The position numbers and the translations under genes were made by a program. A stretch of DNA of 64,000 bases from Croceicoccus estronivorus. GTDB lineage: Bacteria; Pseudomonadota; Alphaproteobacteria; Sphingomonadales; Sphingomonadaceae. Shown piece after piece: positions 52,408 through 60,536 of the stretch. The first letter of the stretch is position 1, and every line of letters starts with the position of its first letter. Under the pieces are notes generated by a model. It saw nothing but the letters and a program-made list of their open reading frames with translations. It did not search any database and was not told the origin of the DNA. The DNA lies in NCBI RefSeq assembly GCF_001625325.1, contig NZ_JRQQ01000004.1, forward strand, positions 44,385 to 108,384. Reading direction: 5' to 3'.

Positions 52408-53412
52408 GTGAGTGAATTCAGGCAGGATCCTCTCAGTGGTCTGTGGTCTGTCATCGCACCGGGAAGGGCCCGCCGGCCCCACGAGATTGACGAAACGGAA
52501 ACAGCGGTTGTTGCTCATGAGGGCAAGCCGGAGTTCGATCCGGATTGCCCGTTCTGCCCTGGTAACGAGCATATGCTCCCGCCCATGGTGGAAGAACGCG
52601 AGGGTGACGAGGCACCTGGATGGTTCACGCGGGTGGTGCCGAACAAATACCCGATCCTGTCTGGGGCAGGCGGAGAGTTGCCTGCTGATTGCCTGACAAG
52701 CGGCTATGGACGCCATGAAGTGATTATCGAGACGCCAAGGCATGACGCCGATCTGCCTGATCTCGATCCGGCCGGAATGCAGGCAATCGTCGATACCTGG
52801 CGCGCCCGGTTTACGGCAGTGTCGGCAATGCCGGGTATCGAGGCGGTCGCGCTGTTCCGCAATCGCGGGAAAGGGGCCGGGGCATCCGTGGCACATTCTC
52901 ATTCGCAACTGGTCGGCATGCCATTCACGCCGCCATTGCTGGCAGAGGGGCTGGAACGGGCGCTCGCGCATTATCAGGAGCATCGCCGCTGTTTGACATG
53001 CGAATATCTGGAACGGGAACTGACGGCAGGTGACCGGGTGGTCGAAATGGGCGGCACGTTCGCCATGCTCGTCCCGCTCGCAGCGCGTGGCCCGTTGGAA
53101 CAATGGATCGTGCCGATCCGTCATTCACCGGATTTTGCGCAAGGAAGCGAAGACGAGAGAAACGTGCTTGGTGGTGTGATTCAGCGCGCGATCCGGCGGT
53201 TGCGCAAAGTCGTGGGCGATGCAGCCTACAATATGGTCGTGGAACCGGGATCATCCGATCCGGCCCATCGCCCTGCCGCACACTGGAAGATACGGCTGGT
53301 GCCTGACCTTCTCACCCCGGGTGGGTTTGAATTGCTATCGGGCCTGGCAGTCGTGCCGAGTTCGCCTGAAAGCGATGCAGAAAGCCTGCGTGGTGTGAAT
53401 CCTGCGGCCTGA
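52408..53412 (+). CDS. GalT-like nucleotidyltransferase (HIT superfamily)
   Basis: 334 residues from a GTG at 52408. Features are a zinc site with CPFCPGNE (about residues 48-55), FTRVVPNKYP, and the active-site HSHSQLVG (about 171-178) in place of HPHxQ of true galactose-1-phosphate uridylyltransferase, then a second CLTCEY pair. The fold should transfer a nucleotidyl group between sugar phosphates or to phosphate. Coupling to treT and proximity to glgC suggest ADP-glucose chemistry (for example ADP-glucose phosphorylase-like) rather than the Leloir pathway; no galK or galE is nearby. That substrate is inference. Confidence 0.8.
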   Translation: MSEFRQDPLSGLWSVIAPGRARRPHEIDETETAVVAHEGKPEFDPDCPFCPGNEHMLPPMVEEREGDEAPGWFTRVVPNKYPILSGAGGELPADCLTSGYGRHEVIIETPRHDADLPDLDPAGMQAIVDTWRARFTAVSAMPGIEAVALFRNRGKGAGASVAHSHSQLVGMPFTPPLLAEGLERALAHYQEHRRCLTCEYLERELTAGDRVVEMGGTFAMLVPLAARGPLEQWIVPIRHSPDFAQGSEDERNVLGGVIQRAIRRLRKVVGDAAYNMVVEPGSSDPAHRPAAHWKIRLVPDLLTPGGFELLSGLAVVPSSPESDAESLRGVNPAA

Positions 53413-53424
53413 GGCCCGCCGCCA

Positions 53425-53571
53425 TTACCAGCCGTCATGCCCACTGGTGGCATAGCTGGATTCCTTGTTTGCGGTTCCCAGCGCACTGTTTTTCAATTTG
53501 GTCAGGCCGTCACCTGCGAACCAGATGATTATGACCACGACTGAGAGGAGCAAGAGCACTTTCCTGAACAT
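53425..53571 (-). CDS. Small membrane protein, 48 residues
   Basis: A short frame with a strong ribosome-binding site (GGAGGG, 7 bases before the ATG at 53571). The product begins MFRKVLLLLS and has one hydrophobic helix (about 5-20, VVVIIIWFAG), then a polar tail ending SSYATSGHDGW. The positive N-terminus and single helix fit an inner-membrane small protein with a periplasmic tail. It follows the PilZ-like gene at 53604 by 32 bp on the same strand, so they may be co-transcribed. No family recognised. Confidence 0.6.
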   Translation of the reverse strand: MFRKVLLLLSVVVIIIWFAGDGLTKLKNSALGTANKESSYATSGHDGW

Positions 53572-53603
53572 CGCATTGCCCTCCGATCCCTGGCTTGGGT
53601 CTG

Positions 53604-53900
53604 CTATTCGGCAAGGTGAACGAACGCGGCGAAATGTTGGACGATTGCCGGGTGAAGCGGCGGCACCAGTCTAACGCAGGCCGTGCCTTGTTCCGTCGAA
53701 TGCACGTCGGCTGTGAAAGGGCCAATCGTGCTGAATGACAGATCCACGCGGTCACCGGCATGCAGGTCGAGGTTCTCGCCAGACAGTCGGCATTCGTCGG
53801 CAGAAAGCCGCGAAACGAAAACCTGCCGGTCCGAATGCCCCCGACGATGGATAGCGCCTGGTAATTCGAGGCCGAACAGTGGCGCGTGTCCGTGATCCAT
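53604..53900 (-). CDS. Small PilZ-like protein with degenerate c-di-GMP motif
   Basis: 98 residues from the ATG at 53900, with GGAGGG about 10 bases upstream. The start HRRGHSDRQVFVSRLS and the strand pattern up to ACVRLVPP resemble a PilZ barrel. The second binding motif (D/N-x-S-x-x-G) is not present; the equivalent position reads SADECRLSG. It may be a PilZ fold that binds partners rather than c-di-GMP, or a false similarity. It lies between the treT region and the sulfide operon. Confidence 0.6.
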   Translation of the reverse strand: MDHGHAPLFGLELPGAIHRRGHSDRQVFVSRLSADECRLSGENLDLHAGDRVDLSFSTIGPFTADVHSTEQGTACVRLVPPLHPAIVQHFAAFVHLAE

Positions 53901-53990
53901 CCCATTTCTCCCTCCAATGGTATGGACGGGGAAGCTGCACCCATATGGCTAAAATAGCGTTACTAAAGCCGAATGAAGCGGGCGGGATGC

Positions 53991-54317
53991 TCAGCCTTCC
54001 GGCGCTTGCTCGCAGCCATCTCCGCACAGCTCGCACAAAGCATGGATGATCGCGCTCACGATCGGATCCTTGAGGCGATAATATCGCGTTTGCGCCTCTC
54101 CCCGGATACTGACGACGCCTTCTTCCCGCAGCATGGCAAGATGTTGCGATACCGCGGATTGAGAGAGGCCGGACAGTGCGACCAGTTCGCTGACAGATGC
54201 CTCGCCTTCGTCGAGCCGGCACAGCATGAGCAACCGCTCCGGATGGCTCATGATTTTTAGCCGTGCCGCCATACTGGTGGCGTTGGCCTTGAGTTCAGAG
54301 AGGTCGGTGGGCTTCAT
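53991..54317 (-). CDS. ArsR-family regulator, BigR/SqrR-like persulfide sensor
   Basis: A 108-residue winged-helix repressor. Motifs are HPERLLMLCRLDEGEASVSEL, the recognition helix region SGLSQSAVSQHLAMLRE and the wing RGEAQTRYYRL. Cys33 (LCRL) and C-terminal Cys (95, 98 and 102 in LCELCGDGC) match the two-thiol layout of BigR/SqrR, which form a tetrasulfide link on exposure to sulfide or persulfide. It is the last gene of the rhodanese-RND operon, overlapping the pump gene by 4 bp, and would repress its own operon and the divergent SQR operon. Other thiol or metal ligands are possible. Confidence 0.87.
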   Translation of the reverse strand: MKPTDLSELKANATSMAARLKIMSHPERLLMLCRLDEGEASVSELVALSGLSQSAVSQHLAMLREEGVVSIRGEAQTRYYRLKDPIVSAIIHALCELCGDGCEQAPEG

Positions 54318-57300
54318 TGCGGCGCTTCCGGTAGAGGTTTTCCGTCATCGCGCAAGACCACGTAGATCGCCGGAATGACCAGAACGGTCAGCAGAGTGGA
54401 GGAAGCAAGGCCGAACAGCAGGGAAATTGCCAGGCCCTGAAAGATCGGATCGGTCAGAATCACGGCTGCGCCGATCATGGCCGCGGCAGCGGTCAGCACG
54501 ATGGGCTTGAACCGGATCATGCCTGCTTCAAGCAAGGTTTCGCGCAGGGATTTGTCCGGAGACCGGGCATGCCTGATGAAATCGACCAGCAGGATGGAAT
54601 TGCGCACGATAATCCCGGCAAGAGCAATGAAGCCGATCATCGAGGTGGCGGTAAACGGGGCCTGGAACAGCATATGGCCCAGCACGATCCCCACCAGCGT
54701 CAAGGGAATAGGGGTGAGGATGACGAGCGGAATCTTGAAATTGCCGAACTGTCCGACGACCAGAACGTAAATGGCAAGCAGGGCGACCATGAAGGCGCCG
54801 CCCATATCGCGGAACGTCACCCAGGTGATTTCCCATTCGCCGTCCCACAGGATCGAGGGATGGCTTTCGTCGTCCGGCTGGCCGTGCAGGATCACTTCGG
54901 GTTCGCTCAGGCCATGGGCTTTCCAGTCGTATTTGCCGATAGCATCGTCGACTGCCAACATGCCGTAGATCGGCGCTTCGTAGCGTCCGGCAAGGTCGGC
55001 CATGACCATGGCTGCACCCCGTCCATCCCGCCGGAAGATCGTCTGCCCGCCGGGCTGGACCGAAGCATCCACCAATTCGCCCAGAGGCAGGAGCTGCCCG
55101 CCCGGGGCGACCGCGACCGGCGTTGCGGCCAGTGAGGCCGACCAGCTCCGTTGCGACTGGTCGAGCGCCATTTCGATCGGCAAGGGATCGCGTTCTCCGC
55201 CGCGTGGAGCATAGCCGATGGTCTGGTTGCCCAGCAACGTGCCGATGCTGTCGAATACCTGCCTTTCGGAAAGACCGTAATGATCGAGACGCGCCCGATC
55301 CGGCACGATCCGTAGCGTTGGGCGGGGATCGCCGAAACTGTTGTCGGTATCGACAATGAACGGCACGGACTTGAAGATCTTTTCGACCTCGATGGCGACT
55401 GCACGCCGGGTGCCCTCGTCCGGGCCATAGATTTCCGCGAGCAATGTCGCCAGTACCGGGGGGCCGGGCGGCGTTTCGACGACCTTGATCGATCCGCCCT
55501 GCGGCAAGGGAACCGCCTTCAGCTTTTCGCGAAGATCGACAGCGATTTCATGGCTTGATCGTGAACGATCGCCCTTGGGCTCCAGCGTGACCATCAGATC
55601 GCCCATTTCAGGCTCTGCCCGCAGGAAGTAATGGCGCACCAGGCCGTTGAAATTGAACGGCGCCGAAGTCCCGGCGTAGGCTTCCATCGCGACAACTTCG
55701 GGTACCTGCCGCGTCATGGCTGCAGCCTGCTCAAGCACGCGTGACGTTGCCTCCAGGCTGCTCCCTTCGGGCAGGTCGACCACCAGCTGGACTTCGCTCT
55801 TGTTGTCGAACGGCAGCAGCTTCACTGTCACGGCCTTGAAGTAAAACATGGAGCAGGCGACCAGAGTTGCCACGCCGACACCGATCAGGAATTTCTTCGC
55901 GCTGGAACGGGTGGCGATCACGCGGCTGGCATAGCGGGCATAGAGTTGCCCCAGCTTGCCGCCATGGGCGCCTTCGTGTTCGTGCCCGGCCAGCGTAGTG
56001 CGTGCGAAGCGGACCATCAGCCACGGTGCGATGATGACGGCGACGAAGAAGGAAAAGATCATCGCGGCAGACGCATTGATCGGAATGGGTGCCATGTAGG
56101 GGCCCATCAGCCCGGAGACGAACAGCATCGGCAACAAGGCGGCTACCACTGTCAAAGTGGCGATGATGGTCGGATTGCCCACTTCGGCGACGGCATCGAC
56201 GGCTGCTTCTATCCGCGTGCGGTCGTCTTTCATTGCCCAATGCCGGGCAATGTTCTCGATCATAACGATAGCATCGTCGACAAGGATACCGATGGAGAAG
56301 ATCAGCGCAAACAGGCTGACGCGATTGATGGTGAACCCCATCACCCGGCTGGCGAACATTGTCAGCATGATGGTGGTGGGAATGACGATGGCGGTGACGC
56401 CTGCTTCCCGCCAGCCGATGGCGAAGCCGATCAGGATGACGATGGACACGGTTGCCAGGGCGAGATGGAAGATCAGCTCGTTGGCTTTTTCGTTCGCACT
56501 TTCACCGTAATTCCGGGTGACGGAAACGGCGATGGATTCCGGAATCAGCTTGCCCTTGAGCATTTCGACCCGGTCGACCACGCCTTCGGAAACGGTCACG
56601 GCATTGGCGCCGGCACGTTTGGCGATGGCGAGGGAAACGGCTGGCGTCATGGCCCAACCGGGCTTTGCGTCCGTGCCGGTTTCGACCTTTGCCCAGCGCC
56701 ATGAACGCGCCTGATCCTGCGTTGGCGCTTGTTCAACCCTGGCAACGTCGCGCAACAGCACAGGTGCGCCGGTCGCTGAGCGGACGGTCAGGTTCCCCAG
56801 TTCTTCCGCGCTTTTCAGAGTCTGTCCGGCAGTTACCGAGACGGCCTGGCCACCTTCGCGCACGCGGCCTGCGGGAAACGAGCGGTTGGCCTGAGTGACG
56901 GCCTCGATCACATTGCCCAAGGGCACGCGATGGGCGGCCAGCCTGGCGGGGTCGGGCACAACCCGCAAGGCTTCCCGCTGTCCTCCGGTGATGAAGGTCA
57001 GGCCGACATCGTCGACTTTCGCGATTTCGGTTCTGAGCTTGCCGGCCAGTTCGTATAACGCCTGATCGTTCCAGTTACCGGGAGCACCGGGTTTGGGCGC
57101 CAATGTGAGGACGACGATCGGCACATCGTTGATCCCGCGCACAGTCACTTGCGGTGGGGGGATGCCCACCGGAATGCGGTCGATATTGGCGTTGATCTTC
57201 TCGTCGATGCGGGTAGCTGCATCTTCCGGGTCCGAACCGACCAGAAAGCGGGCTGTCACCATGACGCCATTGTCTTGGGCCTGCGTATAGACGTGCTCGA

Positions 57301-57544
57301 CGCCATCGACGCTCTTGACGATTGTTTCCAGCGGCTTGGCCACCAGTTCCACTGCGTCTGACGCTCCCAGACCGGGCGCGGCGACGCGAATGTCGACCAT
57401 CGGCACCTTGATCTGGGGTTCTTCCTCGCGCGGGATCGTGATCGTGGCGATCAGCCCGACCATGATCGCGGCGAGCAGGAACAGAGGTGTCAGCGGCGAC
57501 TGGATTGTCGCGCGCGTCAGCTTGCCGGAAATGCCGAGGCTCAT
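54314..57544 (-). CDS. RND efflux pump, inner-membrane permease
   Basis: 1076 residues, the usual length for AcrB/MexB-like transporters. The N-terminus (TRATIQSPLTPLFLLAAIMVGL) starts TM1, followed by porter domains, the TM4 region with ILVDDAIVMIENIARH, and a second half with a GLVRHYFLRAEPE segment and TM11-12 ending VLVIPAIYVVLRD. It exports a small molecule from the periplasm or inner membrane with the adaptor (57541-58527) and a TolC-like channel (60537-61802). Its place between a rhodanese/adaptor and a BigR-like sensor suggests a sulfur-linked substrate, but no substrate can be read from the sequence. Confidence 0.93.
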   Translation of the reverse strand: MSLGISGKLTRATIQSPLTPLFLLAAIMVGLIATITIPREEEPQIKVPMVDIRVAAPGLGASDAVELVAKPLETIVKSVDGVEHVYTQAQDNGVMVTARFLVGSDPEDAATRIDEKINANIDRIPVGIPPPQVTVRGINDVPIVVLTLAPKPGAPGNWNDQALYELAGKLRTEIAKVDDVGLTFITGGQREALRVVPDPARLAAHRVPLGNVIEAVTQANRSFPAGRVREGGQAVSVTAGQTLKSAEELGNLTVRSATGAPVLLRDVARVEQAPTQDQARSWRWAKVETGTDAKPGWAMTPAVSLAIAKRAGANAVTVSEGVVDRVEMLKGKLIPESIAVSVTRNYGESANEKANELIFHLALATVSIVILIGFAIGWREAGVTAIVIPTTIMLTMFASRVMGFTINRVSLFALIFSIGILVDDAIVMIENIARHWAMKDDRTRIEAAVDAVAEVGNPTIIATLTVVAALLPMLFVSGLMGPYMAPIPINASAAMIFSFFVAVIIAPWLMVRFARTTLAGHEHEGAHGGKLGQLYARYASRVIATRSSAKKFLIGVGVATLVACSMFYFKAVTVKLLPFDNKSEVQLVVDLPEGSSLEATSRVLEQAAAMTRQVPEVVAMEAYAGTSAPFNFNGLVRHYFLRAEPEMGDLMVTLEPKGDRSRSSHEIAVDLREKLKAVPLPQGGSIKVVETPPGPPVLATLLAEIYGPDEGTRRAVAIEVEKIFKSVPFIVDTDNSFGDPRPTLRIVPDRARLDHYGLSERQVFDSIGTLLGNQTIGYAPRGGERDPLPIEMALDQSQRSWSASLAATPVAVAPGGQLLPLGELVDASVQPGGQTIFRRDGRGAAMVMADLAGRYEAPIYGMLAVDDAIGKYDWKAHGLSEPEVILHGQPDDESHPSILWDGEWEITWVTFRDMGGAFMVALLAIYVLVVGQFGNFKIPLVILTPIPLTLVGIVLGHMLFQAPFTATSMIGFIALAGIIVRNSILLVDFIRHARSPDKSLRETLLEAGMIRFKPIVLTAAAAMIGAAVILTDPIFQGLAISLLFGLASSTLLTVLVIPAIYVVLRDDGKPLPEAPQ

Positions 57545-58527
57545 TTGCCGGCGGCTCCGGCTTTCTGGCTGACGAGGGTATCGCCCGCTGCCGCGCCCGA
57601 GAGTATCTCGATCTTGCCGGGCTCAGCCACCGGGGCCGTTTGCACGGGGACCTGGGCTGCCGAGCCATCCTTGGCCAGAATTGTCACATAATCAATGCCG
57701 TATCGGCTCATCACATAACTTTCAGGCACCAGCAGGGCCTTACGGGTGCCGGTTTCCACTCTGGCGGCAACCCGGCGCCCGATCAGCTGATTGTCGATTC
57801 CCGGCATTGTGACGTCGGCAGTGACCTGACCGGCAGACACCGAAGGGTAAAGCCTGGTCACAGTGCCCGTCGCGGAGCCCTCACCAATACCCTCAGCGGT
57901 AACACGTGATCCCACATGCACCTTGGTGGACAGGGATTCCGGCATTTCCAGTCTGACGATTGTCGGCCCTGCAGTGATGACGGCAATAGCCATTCCCGGC
58001 GCGACGGGGGCCCCGGCGGGAATATCGGCACGCAACACGCGGCCCGAAGCCGGGGCGACGACCGCGCCTTGCCTGGCAACCGCGCTTGCCGCTGCATGTT
58101 GCGCGCGGGCAGAGGCTGCCATGGCTTCCGCCTGTTCCAGCCGGGCATCGGCATAAACACCGTTCTTGTGCAGGAAGCGCACCCTCGCCAGTTCAGCCTG
58201 CGCCTGTACCGCCTGCGCCTTGTAGGCTTCGGCCTGGAAGCCGAGTTGGCTGTCGACGATCCGGCCGATCGTCTGGCCCTTTTTCACCACGTCGCCTTCA
58301 CGGACGGAAAGCGTGGTGAGAATGCCTGGAATACGTGCGAGGACCTGAGCCTGATCGACAGTGGTGGTTTCCGCGCTGACATCCTGCCAACTGGCCGTAT
58401 CGGTCGGTTGGAGAACCAGTTTCGGGCCGGTGGGCGCGCTGGCTGCCGTGGTGGCTTCGTCGCCGTTCCCACATGCTGCCAGCGGCACGGCCAGCAACAG
58501 TGTCAGGGCGCTGATCGATGCCCTCAT
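57541..58527 (-). CDS. RND periplasmic adaptor (membrane fusion) lipoprotein
   Basis: 328 residues from the ATG at 58527, with GGAGGAGGG just upstream. The signal peptide ends in lipobox LAAC (about Cys19). A lipoyl-like half-motif (LSVREGDVVKKGQTIGRI), a helical hairpin (about 95-145, rich in Ala and Gln) and the second half-motif (GAVVAPASGRVLRADIPAGAPV) follow, then beta-barrel and membrane-proximal parts. It links the RND permease to an outer-membrane channel. It overlaps the permease start by 4 bp. Confidence 0.93.
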   Translation of the reverse strand: MRASISALTLLLAVPLAACGNGDEATTAASAPTGPKLVLQPTDTASWQDVSAETTTVDQAQVLARIPGILTTLSVREGDVVKKGQTIGRIVDSQLGFQAEAYKAQAVQAQAELARVRFLHKNGVYADARLEQAEAMAASARAQHAAASAVARQGAVVAPASGRVLRADIPAGAPVAPGMAIAVITAGPTIVRLEMPESLSTKVHVGSRVTAEGIGEGSATGTVTRLYPSVSAGQVTADVTMPGIDNQLIGRRVAARVETGTRKALLVPESYVMSRYGIDYVTILAKDGSAAQVPVQTAPVAEPGKIEILSGAAAGDTLVSQKAGAAGK

Positions 58528-58549
58528 TGCCCTCCTCCCCCTCGTTGTA

Positions 58550-58885
58550 TCAGCGTTCGACGGGCAGGCGAGCGGCCTGCCAGGCGTTGAAACCCCCGGC
58601 AAGGTGCGTATCGACATTGGCCTTTGCGATACCGCACTTGTCCAGCGCCATTCCCGATCGCTTGCCGCCGAGGCAATTGAGTACGAGTTGGCGGCCTTGA
58701 GGATCAGGCAGTTCATCCGGCGAAAAACGCGATAGCGGCAGATTGACCGCACCCGGGATATGCCCTGCGGCGAATTCGTCCGGTTCGCGCACGTCAACGA
58801 CCAGCGCACTCCCGTCGCGCAGCATCGCGTCGAGTTCCTGCGCATTGATTTCCTGATGCTTCGATTTGCCAAACCCGAAAACCAT
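58550..58885 (-). CDS. Single-domain rhodanese (sulfurtransferase)
   Basis: A 111-residue cytoplasmic rhodanese. It has the N-terminal strand VVDVREPDEFAAGHIPGAVNLPL, the catalytic Cys71 in the loop CLGGKRS and a C-terminal GGFNAWQAARLP. AAGGAG lies 9 bases before the ATG. It carries sulfane sulfur as a Cys-persulfide, for example from sulfide oxidised by the divergent flavoprotein. It is the first gene of the minus-strand operon rhodanese-adaptor-RND-ArsR. Confidence 0.93.
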   Translation of the reverse strand: MVFGFGKSKHQEINAQELDAMLRDGSALVVDVREPDEFAAGHIPGAVNLPLSRFSPDELPDPQGRQLVLNCLGGKRSGMALDKCGIAKANVDTHLAGGFNAWQAARLPVER

Positions 58886-58924
58886 CTTGCCATCTCCTTA
58901 GCGGCAATCTGCCAACATTATCTC

Positions 58925-58957
58925 TTGTTTATATTCTGTGATACTTATATAAGTCAA
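58925..58957. promoter_or_regulatory. Divergent promoters with shared palindromic operator
   Basis: The perfect 12-bp palindrome ACTTATATAAGT lies at 58943-58954. On the plus strand TTGTTT (58925-58930) and TATAAG (58948-58953) are 17 bp apart. On the minus strand TTGACT (58957-58952) and TATAAA (58933-58928) are 18 bp apart. The palindrome thus covers the -10 of the plus promoter and most of the -35 of the minus promoter. BigR/SqrR repressors bind AT-rich palindromes, so the ArsR-type protein encoded at 53991 is the expected ligand. Confidence 0.65.
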
Positions 58958-59027
58958 GAACGATGTAACCCGATGTACAGTTGCCCCTCGGGTCGCTTCG
59001 AAGGGATGAGAAGGCGGGAGAGCTTAT

Positions 59028-60308
59028 ATGTCATTGCCTCAGATCATTGTCCTTGGCGCGGGCCTTGGCGGTACGATTGCAGCTTACGAACTCCGTGAAA
59101 CGGTGAAAGGCCGGGCGGAAGTTACTGTTATCAACGACTCGGAAGATTACTGGTTCGTGCCATCGAATCCATGGGTTGCTGTCCGCTGGCGCACAGCCGA
59201 TGCGATCAAGGTGCATCTCCCGCCGATCATGAAGAAAAAGGGCATCGGATTTACCGCCATAGGGGCGAAGCGGGTTCATCCCAAAGAAAACAGAGTCGAA
59301 CTGAACGATGGTACGTCGCTCTCATACGACTATCTTGTCATTGCAACCGGCCCGGATCTCGCCTTCGACGAGATCGAGGGACTCGGCCCGGACGGCTATA
59401 CGCAATCCGTGTGCAAGACCGATCATGCGGTTGCCGCAGCCGATGCTTTCGAAGAACTGACGAAGGATCCCCGGCCGATTGTGGTCGGCGCGGCGCAAGG
59501 GGCCTCCTGTTATGGCCCGGCATATGAGTTCGCGCTGATCCTCGATACGGAACTGCGCCGTCGCAAGATCCGCGACAAGGTGCCGATGACGTTCGTCACC
59601 GCAGAACCTTACATCGGCCATCTCGGCCTTGATGGCGTGGGCGACACCAAGGGGCTGCTCGAAAGTGAAATGCGTGATCGGCACATCAAATGGATCACCA
59701 ATGCTAGGATTCCCAAGGTCGAAGACGGCATGATGCATGTCGAGGAAGTGGCGGACGACGGATCGGTCAAGGCGACCCACGATTTGCCCTTTGGCTTTTC
59801 CATGATCCTCCCGGCATTCCGCGGAGTGGAAGCCGTGCGAGGGATAGAAGGGCTGGTCAATCCCCGCGGCTTCATCCTCGCTGACAAGAATCAGCGGAAC
59901 CCGGCCTTCAAGAACGTCTATTCACTGGGTGTCTGTGTCGCCATTCCGCCGGTCGGCCCGACCCCGGTTCCGGTGGGTGTGCCGAAGACCGGCTTCATGA
60001 TTGAATCGATGGTGACGGCCATCGCCAAGAACATCGGCAGTGAACTCGATGGGCTGGAGCCGACGGCGGAGGCGACATGGAACGCGGTATGCCTGGCCGA
60101 CTTCGGTGATGGCGGTGTCGCCTTCGTAGCAGAACCGCAGATCCCCCCGCGTAACCGCAACTGGTCATCGAGCGGGAAATGGGTTCATCTGGCCAAGATC
60201 GGGTTTGAGAAATACTTTCTGCGCAAGGTGCGCAAGGGGGAGAGTGAGCCCTTCTATGAAAAGCTCATGCTCCATGTCCTTGGCATCCGCAAACTCCGCT
60301 TCGACTAG
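59028..60308 (+). CDS. Sulfide:quinone oxidoreductase-like FAD flavoprotein
   Basis: A 426-residue protein with FAD-binding VLGAGLGGTIAAYEL at the N-terminus, LVIATGPDLAFDEIEGLG and a C-terminal amphipathic tail (WVHLAKIGFEKYFLRK) suited to peripheral membrane binding. Cys129 (SVCKTD), Cys161 (GASCYGPAYE) and Cys303 (GVCVAIPP) correspond in order to the three redox Cys of sulfide:quinone oxidoreductases. It probably oxidises sulfide to polysulfide or persulfide and reduces quinone. GGGAGAG precedes the ATG. It is divergent from the rhodanese gene and leads the operon with DUF2892 and TolC. Confidence 0.9.
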   Translation: MSLPQIIVLGAGLGGTIAAYELRETVKGRAEVTVINDSEDYWFVPSNPWVAVRWRTADAIKVHLPPIMKKKGIGFTAIGAKRVHPKENRVELNDGTSLSYDYLVIATGPDLAFDEIEGLGPDGYTQSVCKTDHAVAAADAFEELTKDPRPIVVGAAQGASCYGPAYEFALILDTELRRRKIRDKVPMTFVTAEPYIGHLGLDGVGDTKGLLESEMRDRHIKWITNARIPKVEDGMMHVEEVADDGSVKATHDLPFGFSMILPAFRGVEAVRGIEGLVNPRGFILADKNQRNPAFKNVYSLGVCVAIPPVGPTPVPVGVPKTGFMIESMVTAIAKNIGSELDGLEPTAEATWNAVCLADFGDGGVAFVAEPQIPPRNRNWSSSGKWVHLAKIGFEKYFLRKVRKGESEPFYEKLMLHVLGIRKLRFD

Positions 60309-60314
60309 GAGACC

Positions 60315-60524
60315 ATGGTCATGACTCTCGATGCTGCTGTCCTCCGTTTTGCCGGGTGTGTCGTCCTCGTCAGTGTGCTGCTGTCGATTTATGTCCACCC
60401 CTGGTGGATCGCCCTGACGATTTTTGCCGGGCTCAACATGATTCAGGCCAGCTTTACCGGATTCTGCCCGGCGGCCGCAGTATTCAAGAAGCTGGGCATC
60501 CGGCCCGGCAACGCTTTCGACTGA
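60315..60524 (+). CDS. DUF2892 (YgaP-type transmembrane) protein
   Basis: A 69-residue membrane protein with two hydrophobic helices (about 8-25 and 30-47) and the family motif SFTGFCPAAAVFKKLGI. In YgaP this segment is fused to a rhodanese domain; here the rhodanese is a separate gene in the divergent operon. It starts 6 bp after the flavoprotein gene. It may help move or sense sulfur species at the inner membrane, but its function is not established. Confidence 0.9.
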   Translation: MVMTLDAAVLRFAGCVVLVSVLLSIYVHPWWIALTIFAGLNMIQASFTGFCPAAAVFKKLGIRPGNAFD

Positions 60525-60536
60525 AGCGAGTTGCCC

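Noticed and set aside
52408..53412. Assignment of this gene as galT proper
   Set aside because: The active-site motif is HSHSQ instead of HPHxQ and no galK, galE or galM lies nearby, so the symbol was withheld.
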